From Cryobacterium arcticum (GTDB lineage: Bacteria > Actinomycetota > Actinomycetes > Actinomycetales > Microbacteriaceae), in NCBI RefSeq assembly GCF_001679725.1, contig NZ_CP016282.1, forward strand, positions 3,720,001 to 3,784,000: a DNA stretch of 64,000 nucleotides. Direction: 5' to 3'. The notes under the pieces are model-generated. The model searched no databases, was not told the DNA's origin, and saw only the letters and a program-made list of their open reading frames with translations. Shown here piece by piece: positions 49,507 to 61,097 of the stretch (position 1 is its first letter; each line of letters begins with the position of its first letter). A program made the position numbers and the translations under genes.

Positions 49507-49911
49507 ATGCCTCAGATACGGATCAAAGACGCGGCCGCGTTCCTCAGCGTCAGCGACGACACCGTGCGGCGCTGGATCGAGAACGGCACCCTGCCCAGCT
49601 CGAAGGATGCCTCCTCCCGCACCGTTGTCGACGGCCTCGCGCTGGCCCGGCTGGCCCGCCAGAACGCGGTGCTGCCCGACGACCCGTCCGGGATCGGCCG
49701 CTCAGCCCGCAACCGGTTTGTCGGCCTGGTGACCGACATCGTCATGGACACCGTCATGGCGCAGGTCGAGATCCAGTGCGGTCCGCACCGGGTGGTGTCG
49801 CTGATGAGCAGCGAGGCCGTGCGCGAGCTCGGCCTCGAACTCGGCTCGGTGGCCATCGCCGTCGTCAAGGCCACCACAGTCATCGTCGAGACCCCGGCGG
49901 GCAAGTCGTGA
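49507..49911 (+). CDS. Molybdenum-binding protein with N-terminal HTH and C-terminal Mop (TOBE) domain
   Basis: A 134-residue two-domain protein. Residues 1-45 are an excisionase/MerR-type HTH (IKDAAAFLSVSDDTVRRWIE). Residues 65-134 are a Mop/TOBE domain that binds molybdate (NRFVGLVTDIVMDTVMAQVE, VVKATTVIVET). It precedes modABC with a GTGA overlap, and probably senses or stores molybdate and controls the operon. A TAGAGT box 7 bases before the ATG suggests a leaderless message. Confidence 0.87.
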   Translation: MPQIRIKDAAAFLSVSDDTVRRWIENGTLPSSKDASSRTVVDGLALARLARQNAVLPDDPSGIGRSARNRFVGLVTDIVMDTVMAQVEIQCGPHRVVSLMSSEAVRELGLELGSVAIAVVKATTVIVETPAGKS

Positions 49912-50711
49912 CCGGCACACGTCGACTCCGCCCATTCGCTCTGCTGGCCGCGTTCGGCATCCTGGCCGCCGGCCTCACCGGCTGCGCGGCACCCGCCGGG
50001 ACGGCTTCCACCTCCTCGGCCTCGGCCGACGGCCTCGAGGGCAGCATCACCGTCTTCGCCGCGGCCTCACTTACGGCCACGTTCACCGAACTCGTCGACG
50101 CCTTCGAGGCCGAGCACCCCGGCACCACGGTGGCGCTCAACTTCGCCGGCTCCTCCGACCTCGTCACCCAGATCACCGAGGGCGCCCCGGCCGACGTGTT
50201 CGCCTCCGCCGACACCAAGAACATGACCAAGCTCACGGATGCCGGCCTCCAGCAGAGAGACCCCGTCGACTTCGCCACCAATGTGCTCGAGATCGCCGTG
50301 CCGCCGGGCAACCCCGCCGGCATCACCGACTTCGCCGACCTGGCTGAGCCCGGGCTCCAACTGGTCGTCTGCGCCCCCGCGGTGCCGTGCGGTTCGGCCA
50401 CCGCCGCCGTCGCGTCGGCGGCCGGGGTCAGCCTCAGCTCGGTGAGCGAGGAGTCATCGGTCACCGATGTGCTCGGCAAGATCACCTCCGGCCAGGCGGA
50501 CGCCGGCCTGGTCTACGTCACGGATGTCCAGGCGGCGGGCGACGCCGTCGAGGGCATCGACTTCGCCGAGTCCGGCGAGGCCGTGAACACCTACCCGATC
50601 GTGGCGCTCAAGGGCTCCGCCGAGGCGGATGTCGCCCAGGCCTTCATCGACTACGTCACCGGTAGCGCCGGCCAGCGCGTGCTGGCGGCCGCCGGGTTCG
50701 GGGCACCGTAA
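49908..50711 (+). CDS. modA: Molybdate ABC transporter substrate-binding lipoprotein
   Basis: A 267-residue binding protein. The lipobox LTGC is near residues 23-26, after an Arg-containing signal peptide. The mature part has [40 protein letters not shown] and FASADTKNM, the ModA oxyanion-binding segments. [10 protein letters not shown] is also conserved. It starts at GTG overlapping the stop of the HTH-Mop gene. It captures molybdate or tungstate outside the membrane. Confidence 0.93.
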   Translation: MTGTRRLRPFALLAAFGILAAGLTGCAAPAGTASTSSASADGLEGSITVFAAASLTATFTELVDAFEAEHPGTTVALNFAGSSDLVTQITEGAPADVFASADTKNMTKLTDAGLQQRDPVDFATNVLEIAVPPGNPAGITDFADLAEPGLQLVVCAPAVPCGSATAAVASAAGVSLSSVSEESSVTDVLGKITSGQADAGLVYVTDVQAAGDAVEGIDFAESGEAVNTYPIVALKGSAEADVAQAFIDYVTGSAGQRVLAAAGFGAP

Positions 50712-50715
50712 CCGC

Positions 50716-51534
50716 ATGAGCCCGGCAGCGAAGCAGTATTCCGGCGTCCCCGCCTGGGTCGCCACCCTCGCCGTGGTCGGCGCGGCATTTGTGCTGCTGC
50801 CCCTGGCGGCGATGGTGCTGCGGGTCAACTGGGCGGAGTTCATTCCGTTGATCACCTCGGAGTCCTCGGTTGCCGCGCTGCTGCTCAGCCTGCGCACGTC
50901 GCTCGCGGCCACGGCGCTCTGCGTGCTCTTCGGGGTGCCCATGGCGCTGGTGCTGGCCCGCACCCACTTCTGGGGGCAGAAGATGCTCCGCTCGCTGGTG
51001 CTGCTGCCGCTGGTGCTCCCGCCGGTCGTGGGCGGCATCGCCCTGCTCTACACCTTCGGCCGCCGGGGCCTTCTGGGCCAGACCTTCCAGGCGCTGGGCA
51101 TCGAGATCGCCTTCTCGACCACGGCCGTCGTCATCGCGCAGACCTTTGTGGCGCTGCCGTTCCTGGTGCTCAGCCTCGAAGGCGCGTTGCGCACGGTGGG
51201 CACCCGTTACGAGGCCGTCGGGGCCACCCTCGGGGCGAGCCCCACGACGGTATTGCGGCGCATCACCCTGCCGCTCGTCGTGCCGGCCGTCATCTCCGGC
51301 GCGGTGCTGTCGTTCGCCCGCGCGCTCGGCGAGTTCGGCGCCACCCTCACCTTTGCCGGCAGTCTGCAGGGCACCACCCGTACCCTGCCACTGGAGATCT
51401 ACCTGCAGCGGGAGACCGACCCCGACACCGCGGTGGCCCTCTCGCTCGTGCTGGTGCTCGTGGCGATCGTGATCGTGAGCCTGGCCCACCGTGCGGGCCT
51501 GCCCTCCCTGCGGCCGGCTCGGGTGCCCTCGTGA
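50716..51534 (+). CDS. modB: Molybdate ABC transporter permease
   Basis: A 272-residue permease with about five to six transmembrane segments. The coupling loop reads [20 protein letters not shown] (near residues 167-186), typical of ModB, and [18 protein letters not shown] is the conserved C-terminal block. It starts 4 bases after the modA stop and overlaps modC by GTGA. With ModA and ModC it forms the importer. Confidence 0.93.
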   Translation: MSPAAKQYSGVPAWVATLAVVGAAFVLLPLAAMVLRVNWAEFIPLITSESSVAALLLSLRTSLAATALCVLFGVPMALVLARTHFWGQKMLRSLVLLPLVLPPVVGGIALLYTFGRRGLLGQTFQALGIEIAFSTTAVVIAQTFVALPFLVLSLEGALRTVGTRYEAVGATLGASPTTVLRRITLPLVVPAVISGAVLSFARALGEFGATLTFAGSLQGTTRTLPLEIYLQRETDPDTAVALSLVLVLVAIVIVSLAHRAGLPSLRPARVPS

Positions 51535-52613
51535 GCTTCTCCGTCGACGTGCATGTCGCCGAGCGGGACGTGCGCCTGCACCTCACCGTGGCGGCGGGCG
51601 AGACCGTCGCGGTCCTCGGGCCGAACGGCGCCGGCAAGTCCACGCTGCTCGGCGCGATCGCCGGTCTGATCAGGCCCGACAGCGGGCGGAGCGAGCTGAA
51701 CGGCACGGTGCTGTTCGACCTGCCGGACGGGCCGGGCCGCGGCATCTGGCGGCCGGCGCACCAGCGCGGCGTCTCCCTCCTCGCCCAGGAACCCCTGCTG
51801 TTCCCGCACCTCAGCGTGCTCGACAACGTCGCATTCGGCCCGCGCAGCACCGGCGCCACGACGGCCGGCGCCCGCGAGACGGCCGCCCGTTGGCTGGGCG
51901 AGGTGGATGCCGAACCGCTCGCGGCGCGTCGCCCGGCCGAGCTGTCCGGCGGGCAGGCGCAACGCATCGCGGTGGCCCGCGCCTTGGCCTCCGACCCCGG
52001 CCTGCTGCTGCTCGACGAACCGCTGGCCGCCCTTGACGTCTCGGTGGCGCCGGCGGTGCGGCGGATGCTGCGCCGCGTGCTTGTCGATCGCAGTGCCGTC
52101 ATCGTGACGCACGATGTGCTCGACGCGTACACGCTCGCCGATCGGGTGGTCATCGTGGAGAACGGCCGGATCAGCGACGAGGGCATCCCTGCCGAGGTCT
52201 TCGACCTTCCCCGGGGCGCCTTCGCGGCCTCACTTTCCGGGGTCAACCTGGTCACCGGCATCCGTCGCGGTCACACCCTCCTGACCGCGGAGGGCGACGA
52301 GATCACCCTCGCCGCCGACGGGACCGCGCCCGAGGGCGCCCGGTTGTCACTCGCGGTTCGTCCCGCCGCGGTGACGGTGACGGTCGAGCAGCCCACCGAC
52401 CTGGCCGTCACCCGGGTGTGCGCGCGCATGATCGACCTCGAACCCCGCGGCGACGTCGTGCGAGTCCGCAGCTCCGTGCTGGCCGCGGATGTCAGCCCAC
52501 AGCAGGCGGCCCAGCTCGACCCGGCCGTCGGCTCCCCGGTCTGGTTCTCGTTTCCGGCGAGCGCGGGCACGCTCTATCCCAGCGCCCGAGCCGAGGACCC
52601 CAGCGGCAATTGA
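51531..52613 (+). CDS. modC: Molybdate ABC transporter ATP-binding protein
   Basis: A 360-residue ATPase. Walker A is GPNGAGKST (near residues 33-41), the signature [10 protein letters not shown] (near 139-148), and Walker [13 protein letters not shown], followed by the switch His in VIVTHD. Residues after about 245 form a C-terminal TOBE-like regulatory domain ([14 protein letters not shown]), which in ModC binds molybdate. It drives import by ATP hydrolysis. It is the last gene of the operon. Confidence 0.93.
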   Translation: MSFSVDVHVAERDVRLHLTVAAGETVAVLGPNGAGKSTLLGAIAGLIRPDSGRSELNGTVLFDLPDGPGRGIWRPAHQRGVSLLAQEPLLFPHLSVLDNVAFGPRSTGATTAGARETAARWLGEVDAEPLAARRPAELSGGQAQRIAVARALASDPGLLLLDEPLAALDVSVAPAVRRMLRRVLVDRSAVIVTHDVLDAYTLADRVVIVENGRISDEGIPAEVFDLPRGAFAASLSGVNLVTGIRRGHTLLTAEGDEITLAADGTAPEGARLSLAVRPAAVTVTVEQPTDLAVTRVCARMIDLEPRGDVVRVRSSVLAADVSPQQAAQLDPAVGSPVWFSFPASAGTLYPSARAEDPSGN

Positions 52614-52698
52614 GACTCTCAGGCCCAGCCGACCACATCGGCGCGGGCAGGCGCGCTATTCTCGTGGCGAAACGCGTCGCCGACTGAGGAGGCCGCTG

Positions 52699-53139
52699 AT
52701 GAGCGTCGGACTGACCATCACCCGAACCATCGCGGCGCCGCCCGAGCGCGTGTTCGCCGCCTGGACCAAGCCCGAGCAGTTCGCCGTGTGGTTCGGCGGT
52801 GCCGCCGTCGAGGTGCCGCCGGAAACGGTGTCGATGGACGTGCGGGTGGGCGGCCTCTGGACTGCCGAGATGCGGGTTCCGGACGGCACCGCGATCCAAT
52901 GGCACGGCCGCTACACCGAGGTCGAGCCACCGCACCTCCTGGCCTTCACCATGGACGACGACCCGGCGACCGACACCGTCGAACCCGTCGTGGTGACCTT
53001 CGCCCCGGCCGAGGGCGGCACCGAGATGCGGCTCACTCAACCCCGCGACGACCTCACCACCGAGCAGCTGGCTCAGACCCTGGTGGGTTACAACGAGTTC
53101 TTCGACAGCCTGGACCTGCTGCTGTCCGGCCGCGACTGA
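52699..53139 (+). CDS. SRPBCC-family (AHSA1-like) protein
   Basis: A 146-residue single-domain protein. It opens LTITRTIAAPPERVFAAWTK and continues PEQFAVWFGG, the AHSA1/ActA fold entry, and ends LAQTLVGYNEFFDSLDLLL. Such proteins bind hydrophobic ligands or act as chaperone co-factors. GAGGAGG precedes the ATG by seven bases. It is unrelated in function to modC upstream, and convergent with the membrane protein gene at 53151. Confidence 0.83.
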   Translation: MSVGLTITRTIAAPPERVFAAWTKPEQFAVWFGGAAVEVPPETVSMDVRVGGLWTAEMRVPDGTAIQWHGRYTEVEPPHLLAFTMDDDPATDTVEPVVVTFAPAEGGTEMRLTQPRDDLTTEQLAQTLVGYNEFFDSLDLLLSGRD

Positions 53140-53150
53140 CCCGGGCGCGG

Positions 53151-53645
53151 CTAGGCCGAATTCCGCAGGTCCAGCACCAGTCGGGGCGTCTGCCCGCGGC
53201 GCACCGAGGTGGACCAGCGTGCGGCGGGGTAGGCCAGGCGCACAACGAAGTAGTTGAGGTACTCCACCACCCCGAATGCCCACACGGCCACCGTGAGCAC
53301 GGCGACGGCGATGTTCTCCGGCCACCAGATCACTACGCCGACGAGGCCGCCCGCCAGCAGCAGCACATCCAGCAGCCGGAATGCCCGGTACACGGCCGCG
53401 AGCGAAGTGGGCATCGCCGCCCGTTCGACCCAGCTCCGGGCCAGGAGCCAATACGTGCCCGCCTGCAGGAGAACCACGAGCAGCGGAAGCAGCGCCGACC
53501 ATAGGGCGGCGGCATCCCCGGCGGACTCGAGCCTGGGCGCGATCATGACGCCGGCCACCACGGCGAAGGTGAGGCATGCGGCCAGTTCACCCAGACCGAG
53601 GTTCAGATACCTGCGCCTCAGGGCCGTGCGCCGATCAGTGGTCAC
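53151..53645 (-). CDS. Hypothetical four-helix membrane protein
   Basis: A 164-residue protein with four hydrophobic segments (about residues 18-35, 48-66, 92-108, 112-130). A basic N-terminus (TTDRRTALRRRYLNLG) and a polar C-terminal tail (RRGQTPRLVLDLRNSA) lie on the cytoplasmic side by the positive-inside rule. I do not recognise the family. It is preceded by a 31-base gap after the downstream EAL gene and stands alone. Confidence 0.65.
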   Translation of the reverse strand: MTTDRRTALRRRYLNLGLGELAACLTFAVVAGVMIAPRLESAGDAAALWSALLPLLVVLLQAGTYWLLARSWVERAAMPTSLAAVYRAFRLLDVLLLAGGLVGVVIWWPENIAVAVLTVAVWAFGVVEYLNYFVVRLAYPAARWSTSVRRGQTPRLVLDLRNSA

Positions 53646-53676
53646 ATCGATACCCTAGCCGCGGCTGAGGGACCCG

Positions 53677-54711
53677 TCACCGAACCGCGGTGGTGACCAG
53701 CCGTTCCAGACGCACGATGCCGGCGTAGCGGCCGGCGTTGTCGGTCACGATCAGCGGATCATAACGGTGGGCCCGGTCGCGGGTGATCGCCCGGAGCAGG
53801 GCATCCCGCACCGGGGTGTCGAGTGTGACCCGCAGCGCATCCACCGCCATGCCGAGGTGGGCGCTCTCGCTGTCGAGAACCGAGACCGGTCGGGTGTGGT
53901 GGTCGATGAGAACCACGGTGCGCACCCCGGGCTCGTCGGTGAAGATCTGGGCGGCCAGCGCGACGCTCGCCACGGCGGGGGCGACGTCGAGCAGGTCGCG
54001 CACGGTGGGCACCGGATTCGACACCTTTGCCGGCAGGACCGTTGTCGCCAGGGCCGGCCAGGCGGGCCCGGGCCGGGCGAGGTAGTACCCCTGGGCGAGC
54101 GGAACCCCGAGTGCCGTGATGGTGTCGTACTCCGCCGCGGTCTCGATGCCCTCGGCCAGCACCCAGGAGTCGATCCGGCTCGCGAAGGTGCCGATCATCT
54201 CCACGAGGGCCCGCTTCGCTTCGTCGGCGTCGATGCCCTGGATGAGTTCACGGTCGAGTTTGATCAAGGCCGGCTTGAGCGCGAGCAGGCGAGACAGGCC
54301 GGCATAGCCCGAGCCGAGGTCGTCGACGGCGATGAGGCCGCCGGCGGCACGGATGGCGTCGAGCTCCGGCTCCAGATCGGTGGCGGACTCGATCGACGAT
54401 TGTTCGGTGAGCTCCACGAAGACGCCCTGCAGGTCAGAGTGCTCCCGCCAGACCGCGCGGATGACGTCGGCCCGGAGCACCGGCGGCGACACGTTCACGG
54501 TGAGGAAGCAGTTGGCCGGCAGCGTCCCTCGTTCCGCGAGGATCACGCGCAGGCAGGCCGCCTCGATCTCCGCCGCCCGGCCGGTCGCGCGCGCCTGCGC
54601 GAACAGGTCTTCCACGCCGGCGCCGTCGGGCATCTCGAAGCGGGCCAGTCCCTCGAACCCCACCACGACGCCACGGGCGGTGTCGACGATCGGTTGGAAG
54701 GCGGCCGACAC
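53677..54711 (-). CDS. EAL-domain c-di-GMP phosphodiesterase with C-terminal CBS-like region
   Basis: An EAL-family protein of at least 344 residues. The catalytic residues are visible: Glu in FEGLARF (EAL reads EGL), Asn in NVSPP, Glu in ELTEQSS, Asp-Asp in DDLGSG, Lys in IKLDREL, Glu in EGIET and Gln in QGYYLARPGP. So it looks active in breaking down c-di-GMP. Residues after 230 form a CBS-like pair. The true start is probably upstream: sense sequence (LSAAQWSALLDAVSAGTG) extends before GTG 54711 to a CTG at 54790-54792 that overlaps the DUF1059 stop. Confidence 0.85.
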   Translation of the reverse strand: MSAAFQPIVDTARGVVVGFEGLARFEMPDGAGVEDLFAQARATGRAAEIEAACLRVILAERGTLPANCFLTVNVSPPVLRADVIRAVWREHSDLQGVFVELTEQSSIESATDLEPELDAIRAAGGLIAVDDLGSGYAGLSRLLALKPALIKLDRELIQGIDADEAKRALVEMIGTFASRIDSWVLAEGIETAAEYDTITALGVPLAQGYYLARPGPAWPALATTVLPAKVSNPVPTVRDLLDVAPAVASVALAAQIFTDEPGVRTVVLIDHHTRPVSVLDSESAHLGMAVDALRVTLDTPVRDALLRAITRDRAHRYDPLIVTDNAGRYAGIVRLERLVTTAVR

Positions 54712-54788
54712 CCCGGTTCCGGCGCTGACCGCGTCCAGCAGGGCGCTCCACTGCGCAGCCGAGAGCGGTGCGGCGGGGAGCGGAGTCG

Positions 54789-54965
54789 TCAGGAGACGAC
54801 CACGATCCGGTCCATGACGCTCTGGGCCAGCTCGGGGCTCACGGTCTCGATGCCGTGGGCGGCGCTGGCGTGCTGGGCGACCAGCACGAGGATCTCGTCA
54901 TCGGTGGAACTGACCCAACTCGCCGTGCAGCCCGGCACCACGTCGCCGCATGCAAATGACTTCAT
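54789..54965 (-). CDS. DUF1059 family small protein
   Basis: A 58-residue protein opening MKSFACGDVVPGC and ending QSVMDRIVVVS, with the helical segment LVAQHASAAHGIETVSPEL. This is the DUF1059 pattern (MKxFxCGDVVPGC). It carries two Cys, possibly redox- or metal-linked. GGGGAG precedes ATG 54965. It is directly upstream of the EAL gene and overlaps its apparent CTG start, so the two are co-transcribed and perhaps coupled. The function is unknown. Confidence 0.8.
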   Translation of the reverse strand: MKSFACGDVVPGCTASWVSSTDDEILVLVAQHASAAHGIETVSPELAQSVMDRIVVVS

Positions 54966-55059
54966 AACACTCTCCCCCTGTCGTTCTCGCCACCCGGGCG
55001 ACTTCTATGCTTTCGTATGCTTCCTAGCATAGTTCGGCGGCGATCCGCTTGCGGATTGG

Positions 55060-55644
55060 TCATGCAGCGGTCACGACCTGGGTCTTTCCCGCTTTGTCCT
55101 GCCATCCCCGCCGATCGCCGAACAGCATGGGGAAGCCGAAGGCCAGCCAGACCACCAGCAGGATCGGCAGCACGGAGAGAAGCGATGTGCCCCTTTCGCT
55201 GTTCCCCACCCCACCGTTGGCAACGATGCCGAAGAGTGTCCAGGCCGACGAGGCGGTGGCGACGACAGGCACCGCGAGTACCAGGGTGCGGGCAAAGAAC
55301 CCGCCGTAACTGACCGGGCCGCCGGTTCGCTCATCGACCAGCCGGATGTGCGCGGCAAGCTGACCTATCGATGCCCGTCTGGTTCTGGAAAGACGGAGGT
55401 TGAGCAACAGCACGCCGATCGGCACGAGGAACAGCGAGCCGACGCCCAGCTTGAGCACAGCATTGGCCACCGTGACGTTACCCACCGTGTCGAGGTTGAA
55501 GCCCACCATGAAGCAGGTGAAGAACACGATTCCAGTCAGCAGCGTCGTGCCGACCACATCGATGAAGAACGCGACGGCTCGAGCCACTGCGGCGGCAGGC
55601 GGCCGAGCGAGGTCGGTCTGGGCATTCAACTCTGCTGGCGTCAC
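55060..55644 (-). CDS. RDD-family membrane protein
   Basis: A 194-residue protein with an RDD domain. The first helix segment (ARAVAFFIDVVGTTLLTGIV) has the Arg and Asp typical of the family. A second block (RRASIGQLAAHIRLVD) precedes the next helix, and two further transmembrane segments follow. It is probably involved in transport or membrane stress; some RDD proteins act as sodium/proton exchangers. It lies between the DUF1059 gene and prfC, on the same strand as both. Confidence 0.82.
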   Translation of the reverse strand: MTPAELNAQTDLARPPAAAVARAVAFFIDVVGTTLLTGIVFFTCFMVGFNLDTVGNVTVANAVLKLGVGSLFLVPIGVLLLNLRLSRTRRASIGQLAAHIRLVDERTGGPVSYGGFFARTLVLAVPVVATASSAWTLFGIVANGGVGNSERGTSLLSVLPILLVVWLAFGFPMLFGDRRGWQDKAGKTQVVTAA

Positions 55645-55671
55645 ACGCTCACCCTAGGGTGTGGGGCCGGG

Positions 55672-57309
55672 TTAGTAGCGCACCTCGTCGATGGGCCCGC
55701 CGCCGGCGAGGTCTTCGAGCAGCAGTTCCGGGTGGTCGCGCACGGTGTTCCGCAGCCGCCACGGGGTGCTGAACAGGGCCAGCAGGGTGCCGTCGCTGCG
55801 GCGCAGCACCTCCACCTGACGGTCGTGGCCGAGGATCAGTGCGCTCTCCTTGTCGGTGCGGCGCGCCAGCTGGTACGGCAGCACATCACTGCGGATGGCG
55901 GCGCCGAAGTCGTGCGACATCCGCTCCTCGACGACCTCGAACTGCATCGGGCCCACGGCGCCGAGCACGGGGGCCTGGTCGCCGCGGAGGTCGGAGCGCA
56001 TCACCTGGATGACGCCCTCGTGGTCGAGCTGGTCGATGCCGCGGCGGAACTGCTTGTGCTTGCTGGTGTCGGCGGGGCGCACGGCGCGGAAGTGCGCGGG
56101 CGCGAACATCGGCAGCGGCGGGAAGGTGACGGCCGGGCTTCCCTCGTGGATGGAGTCGCCGACGCGGAGCGCGGATGCGTTGACCAGGCCCACGATGTCG
56201 CCGGGCCAGGCCTCCTCGGCCACCTCGCGGTCCTTGCCGAAGAGCTGCTGCGCGTACTTGGTGGCGAACGGCCGGCCGGTGGCGGAGTGGGTGACGACCA
56301 TGCCGCGGCGGAACTGGCCGGAGCAGACCCGCACGAAGGCGACGTAGTCGCGGTGCGAGGAGTTCATGCCGGACTGCACCTTGAAGACGAAGCCGGAGAA
56401 CGGGCTGGTCACCGGGCGGTGGCCGCCGTCGGCGTCCAGGCGCGCCTCGGCGGGCGGGGCGAAGTCCACCAGGGTGTCGAGGATGTGCTGCACGCCGAAG
56501 TTGAGCACCGCGGCGGAGAACAGCACCGGGGTGGTGACGCCGCCGAGGAAGGACTCCTCGTCGTGGTTCTGGCCCTCCTCGGCGAGGAGTTCGGACTCCT
56601 CGGCGGCGGCAACCCAGGCGTCGCCCTCTTCGATCGCGGCCTCGGCGGCGGTGGTGCGCTCGGAGTCGGCGCGGGTGGCGCCGCCGGCGGTGCGGTTGAA
56701 GCGGATGAAGTCGCTGCTCTCCCGTTCGATCACGCCGCGGAAGTCGCCCGCGATGCCGACCGGCCAGGTGAGCGGGGTGGGGATGAGCCCGGTGCGGGTG
56801 CGGATCTCGTCCATGAGGTCGAGGGCGGCGGAGCCGGGCCGGTCCCACTTGTTGATCACGGTGATGACGGGCAGGCCCCGCTGCTTGCACACCTCGAAGA
56901 GCTTCATGGTCTGCACCTCGAGGCCCTTGCTGGCGTCGACGAGCATGACGGCGGCATCCACCGCGGAGAGCACCCGGAAGGTGTCCTCGGAGAAGTCGGC
57001 GTGGCCGGGGGTGTCGACGAGGTTGATCACGCTGTCGCGGTACTCGAACTGGATCGCGGCGGAGGTGATCGAAATGCCACGCTCCTGCTCCATGGTCATC
57101 CAGTCGGAGACGGTGCCGCGGCGGCCGGCCTTGCCATGCGTGGCGCCGGCGGTGGTGATGGCGCGGGCGTGCAGCAGCAGCGCCTCGGTGAGCGTGGACT
57201 TGCCCGCGTCGGGGTGCGAGATGACGGCGAAGGTGCGCCGGCGCACGGCCTGGGCCTCGACCTCTTTCGGGGACACCTCGGTGCCCGGGGTCATGGTTGT
57301 GTCAGCCAC
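55672..57309 (-). CDS. prfC: Peptide chain release factor 3 (RF3)
   Basis: A 545-residue translational GTPase. G1 is SHPDAGKSTLTEA, G2 lies in QERGISITSAA, G3 is DTPGHADFSED and G4 is INKWDRP. The opening EVEAQAVRRRTFAVISHPDA and the C-terminal domain (SDLRGDQAPVLGAVGPMQFE) match RF3 rather than EF-G or TetM. It removes RF1/RF2 from the ribosome after termination. It is present in only part of the actinobacteria. The start is ATG 57309. Confidence 0.95.
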   Translation of the reverse strand: MADTTMTPGTEVSPKEVEAQAVRRRTFAVISHPDAGKSTLTEALLLHARAITTAGATHGKAGRRGTVSDWMTMEQERGISITSAAIQFEYRDSVINLVDTPGHADFSEDTFRVLSAVDAAVMLVDASKGLEVQTMKLFEVCKQRGLPVITVINKWDRPGSAALDLMDEIRTRTGLIPTPLTWPVGIAGDFRGVIERESSDFIRFNRTAGGATRADSERTTAAEAAIEEGDAWVAAAEESELLAEEGQNHDEESFLGGVTTPVLFSAAVLNFGVQHILDTLVDFAPPAEARLDADGGHRPVTSPFSGFVFKVQSGMNSSHRDYVAFVRVCSGQFRRGMVVTHSATGRPFATKYAQQLFGKDREVAEEAWPGDIVGLVNASALRVGDSIHEGSPAVTFPPLPMFAPAHFRAVRPADTSKHKQFRRGIDQLDHEGVIQVMRSDLRGDQAPVLGAVGPMQFEVVEERMSHDFGAAIRSDVLPYQLARRTDKESALILGHDRQVEVLRRSDGTLLALFSTPWRLRNTVRDHPELLLEDLAGGGPIDEVRY

Positions 57310-57434
57310 GTGCTCAGTTCCTACCTCTTGTAGTACACGAAAATACGCGCACTACCTTCAAATCTACCCGGCGCGGGTCGACCAGCGGCACCCGCTCTGC
57401 TTGAATCAAGCCAGACGACGCACGAGGAGACACC

Positions 57435-59789
<2,355 letters not shown>

Positions 59790-59870
59790 GCCCGCCGCCG
59801 GGAACCGATCTGCCCCGTCCGGACATTCCTGGGTACAGCACTCTCGGTACAGAGTGCGTGAGGGGCAACG

Positions 59871-61067
59871 ATGAAACGGATCAGAGGTCTCGCCGCGGTG
59901 CTGGCGCTCGCTCTCTCGGGATGCGCGGCAGGAGCTGCGAGCACACCGAGTCCGTCCACCAGCGAATTCCCGATGTTCACCGACGAAGCGTGGGGCGAGC
60001 TGCCGGAGAGCCCGCTCTCGGCTCGGCGCGACAGCGTCGGCGCCTGGGTCCACGACAGGTTCGTGATCGTCGGCGGCTGGTCGGACCGGCCATGCCCCGC
60101 GCTCGCAGACTGCGACGTCACTGAACCGGCCCAGCGGACCGGCGCGAGCTACAACCCGTACACCGACATGTGGCAGCGCATCGCGCCGGCACCCGTTCCG
60201 GTGAGTCAGTACAGCTCCGTGGTCCTGGGCGGCGACCTCTACCTCTTCGCCTTCGACATCGCCAACGGCGGCCTCGAAGTCGGCCCCGACGGCCAAGTTC
60301 CGGTCTCCTTCCTGCGCTATACCCTCGACACAGATACCTGGACCACCCTGCCGTCCCCGCCCTCCGGCGGCGCGCTCATCGCGGCTGGGGACCGGGTGCT
60401 CTCCATTTCGGGGTCAGACGAAATCGCGGGCGGCGTCGATTCGGTCTACGACCCCGGCAGCTCGACGTGGACAGCGCTGCCCGACGATCCGCTTGGTCGG
60501 AGCTATGACCGCGAAGCGGTGTGGCTGGACAACCAACTGATCCTCGGCGCCAACTCCCTCGGTTCCTTCGACGCCGGCTCCGAAGGACCTGCCGTGGTGC
60601 GGCTGGCGATCCTCGACAGCAGCCTCACCGAATGGACAGTCTTACCCGACAGCGACATCACAGGGATCGGGGCCCTCGCAGTAGCCGGCCGGGTCGTGTT
60701 CCCCTTTTACGGAGTGACCGCCGACCGCATCGCCCTGGGCGCCGGGCAACCCTACGCCGAGGGCGGTATCTTCAACCCGGTCGACCAGGGCTGGACCGCT
60801 CTGCCCGACCTCCCCACGGGGACTCCCCTTGACGAATACGCGAACGGCCGCCCACCCCAGATCGTCGGGGACCAGGTCCTGGTCGGCGGTCAGTTCCTGC
60901 TCGACCCCGTCGCGGGCGTCATCACACCACTCCCGCGACCATCGTGGAGCGGTCGCGGCTCGGCGACGGTGATCACCGGCCCCGACAGCATCCTGGTCTG
61001 GGGTGGCGTGACCTACGACGGAACGGTCGGCGAGAATCACGCGGACGGGTACCTTCTGGGCCTCTGA
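59871..61067 (+). CDS. Kelch-like beta-propeller lipoprotein
   Basis: A 398-residue secreted lipoprotein. The signal peptide ends in the lipobox LSGC (Cys near residue 18), and a Thr/Ser-rich linker follows. The rest has repeated beta-propeller motifs: RDSVGAWVHDRFVIVGGWSD, YNPYTDMWQRI, GGDLYLFAF, SSTWTALPDDP, NPVDQGWTALPDLP. The trailing W-T-xLP pattern is typical of kelch repeats. It is exposed on the cell surface and probably binds a partner or polymer. The stop codon abuts the second copy of the uvrA-like gene end. A small hairpin (59838-59857) lies before its ribosome site. Confidence 0.85.
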   Translation: MKRIRGLAAVLALALSGCAAGAASTPSPSTSEFPMFTDEAWGELPESPLSARRDSVGAWVHDRFVIVGGWSDRPCPALADCDVTEPAQRTGASYNPYTDMWQRIAPAPVPVSQYSSVVLGGDLYLFAFDIANGGLEVGPDGQVPVSFLRYTLDTDTWTTLPSPPSGGALIAAGDRVLSISGSDEIAGGVDSVYDPGSSTWTALPDDPLGRSYDREAVWLDNQLILGANSLGSFDAGSEGPAVVRLAILDSSLTEWTVLPDSDITGIGALAVAGRVVFPFYGVTADRIALGAGQPYAEGGIFNPVDQGWTALPDLPTGTPLDEYANGRPPQIVGDQVLVGGQFLLDPVAGVITPLPRPSWSGRGSATVITGPDSILVWGGVTYDGTVGENHADGYLLGL

Positions 61068-61097
61068 TCACGACCTACGTGGGGGTCTGAGCCCGCC
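61068..61097. repeat. Direct repeat, copy 2 (footprint of insertion)
   Basis: This copy matches 59767-59796 at 28 of 30 bases, including the TGA that ends the uvrA-like gene. On the other strand it encodes the last residues and stop of the zinc alcohol dehydrogenase. It is probably the original 3' end of the uvrA-like gene, displaced about 1.3 kb by the inserted kelch gene. Confidence 0.85.

Noticed and set aside
55348..57333. A 661-codon open frame opposite prfC
   Set aside because: Shadow frame with low-complexity Gly/His/Val composition; the RF3 gene on the other strand has all GTPase motifs.
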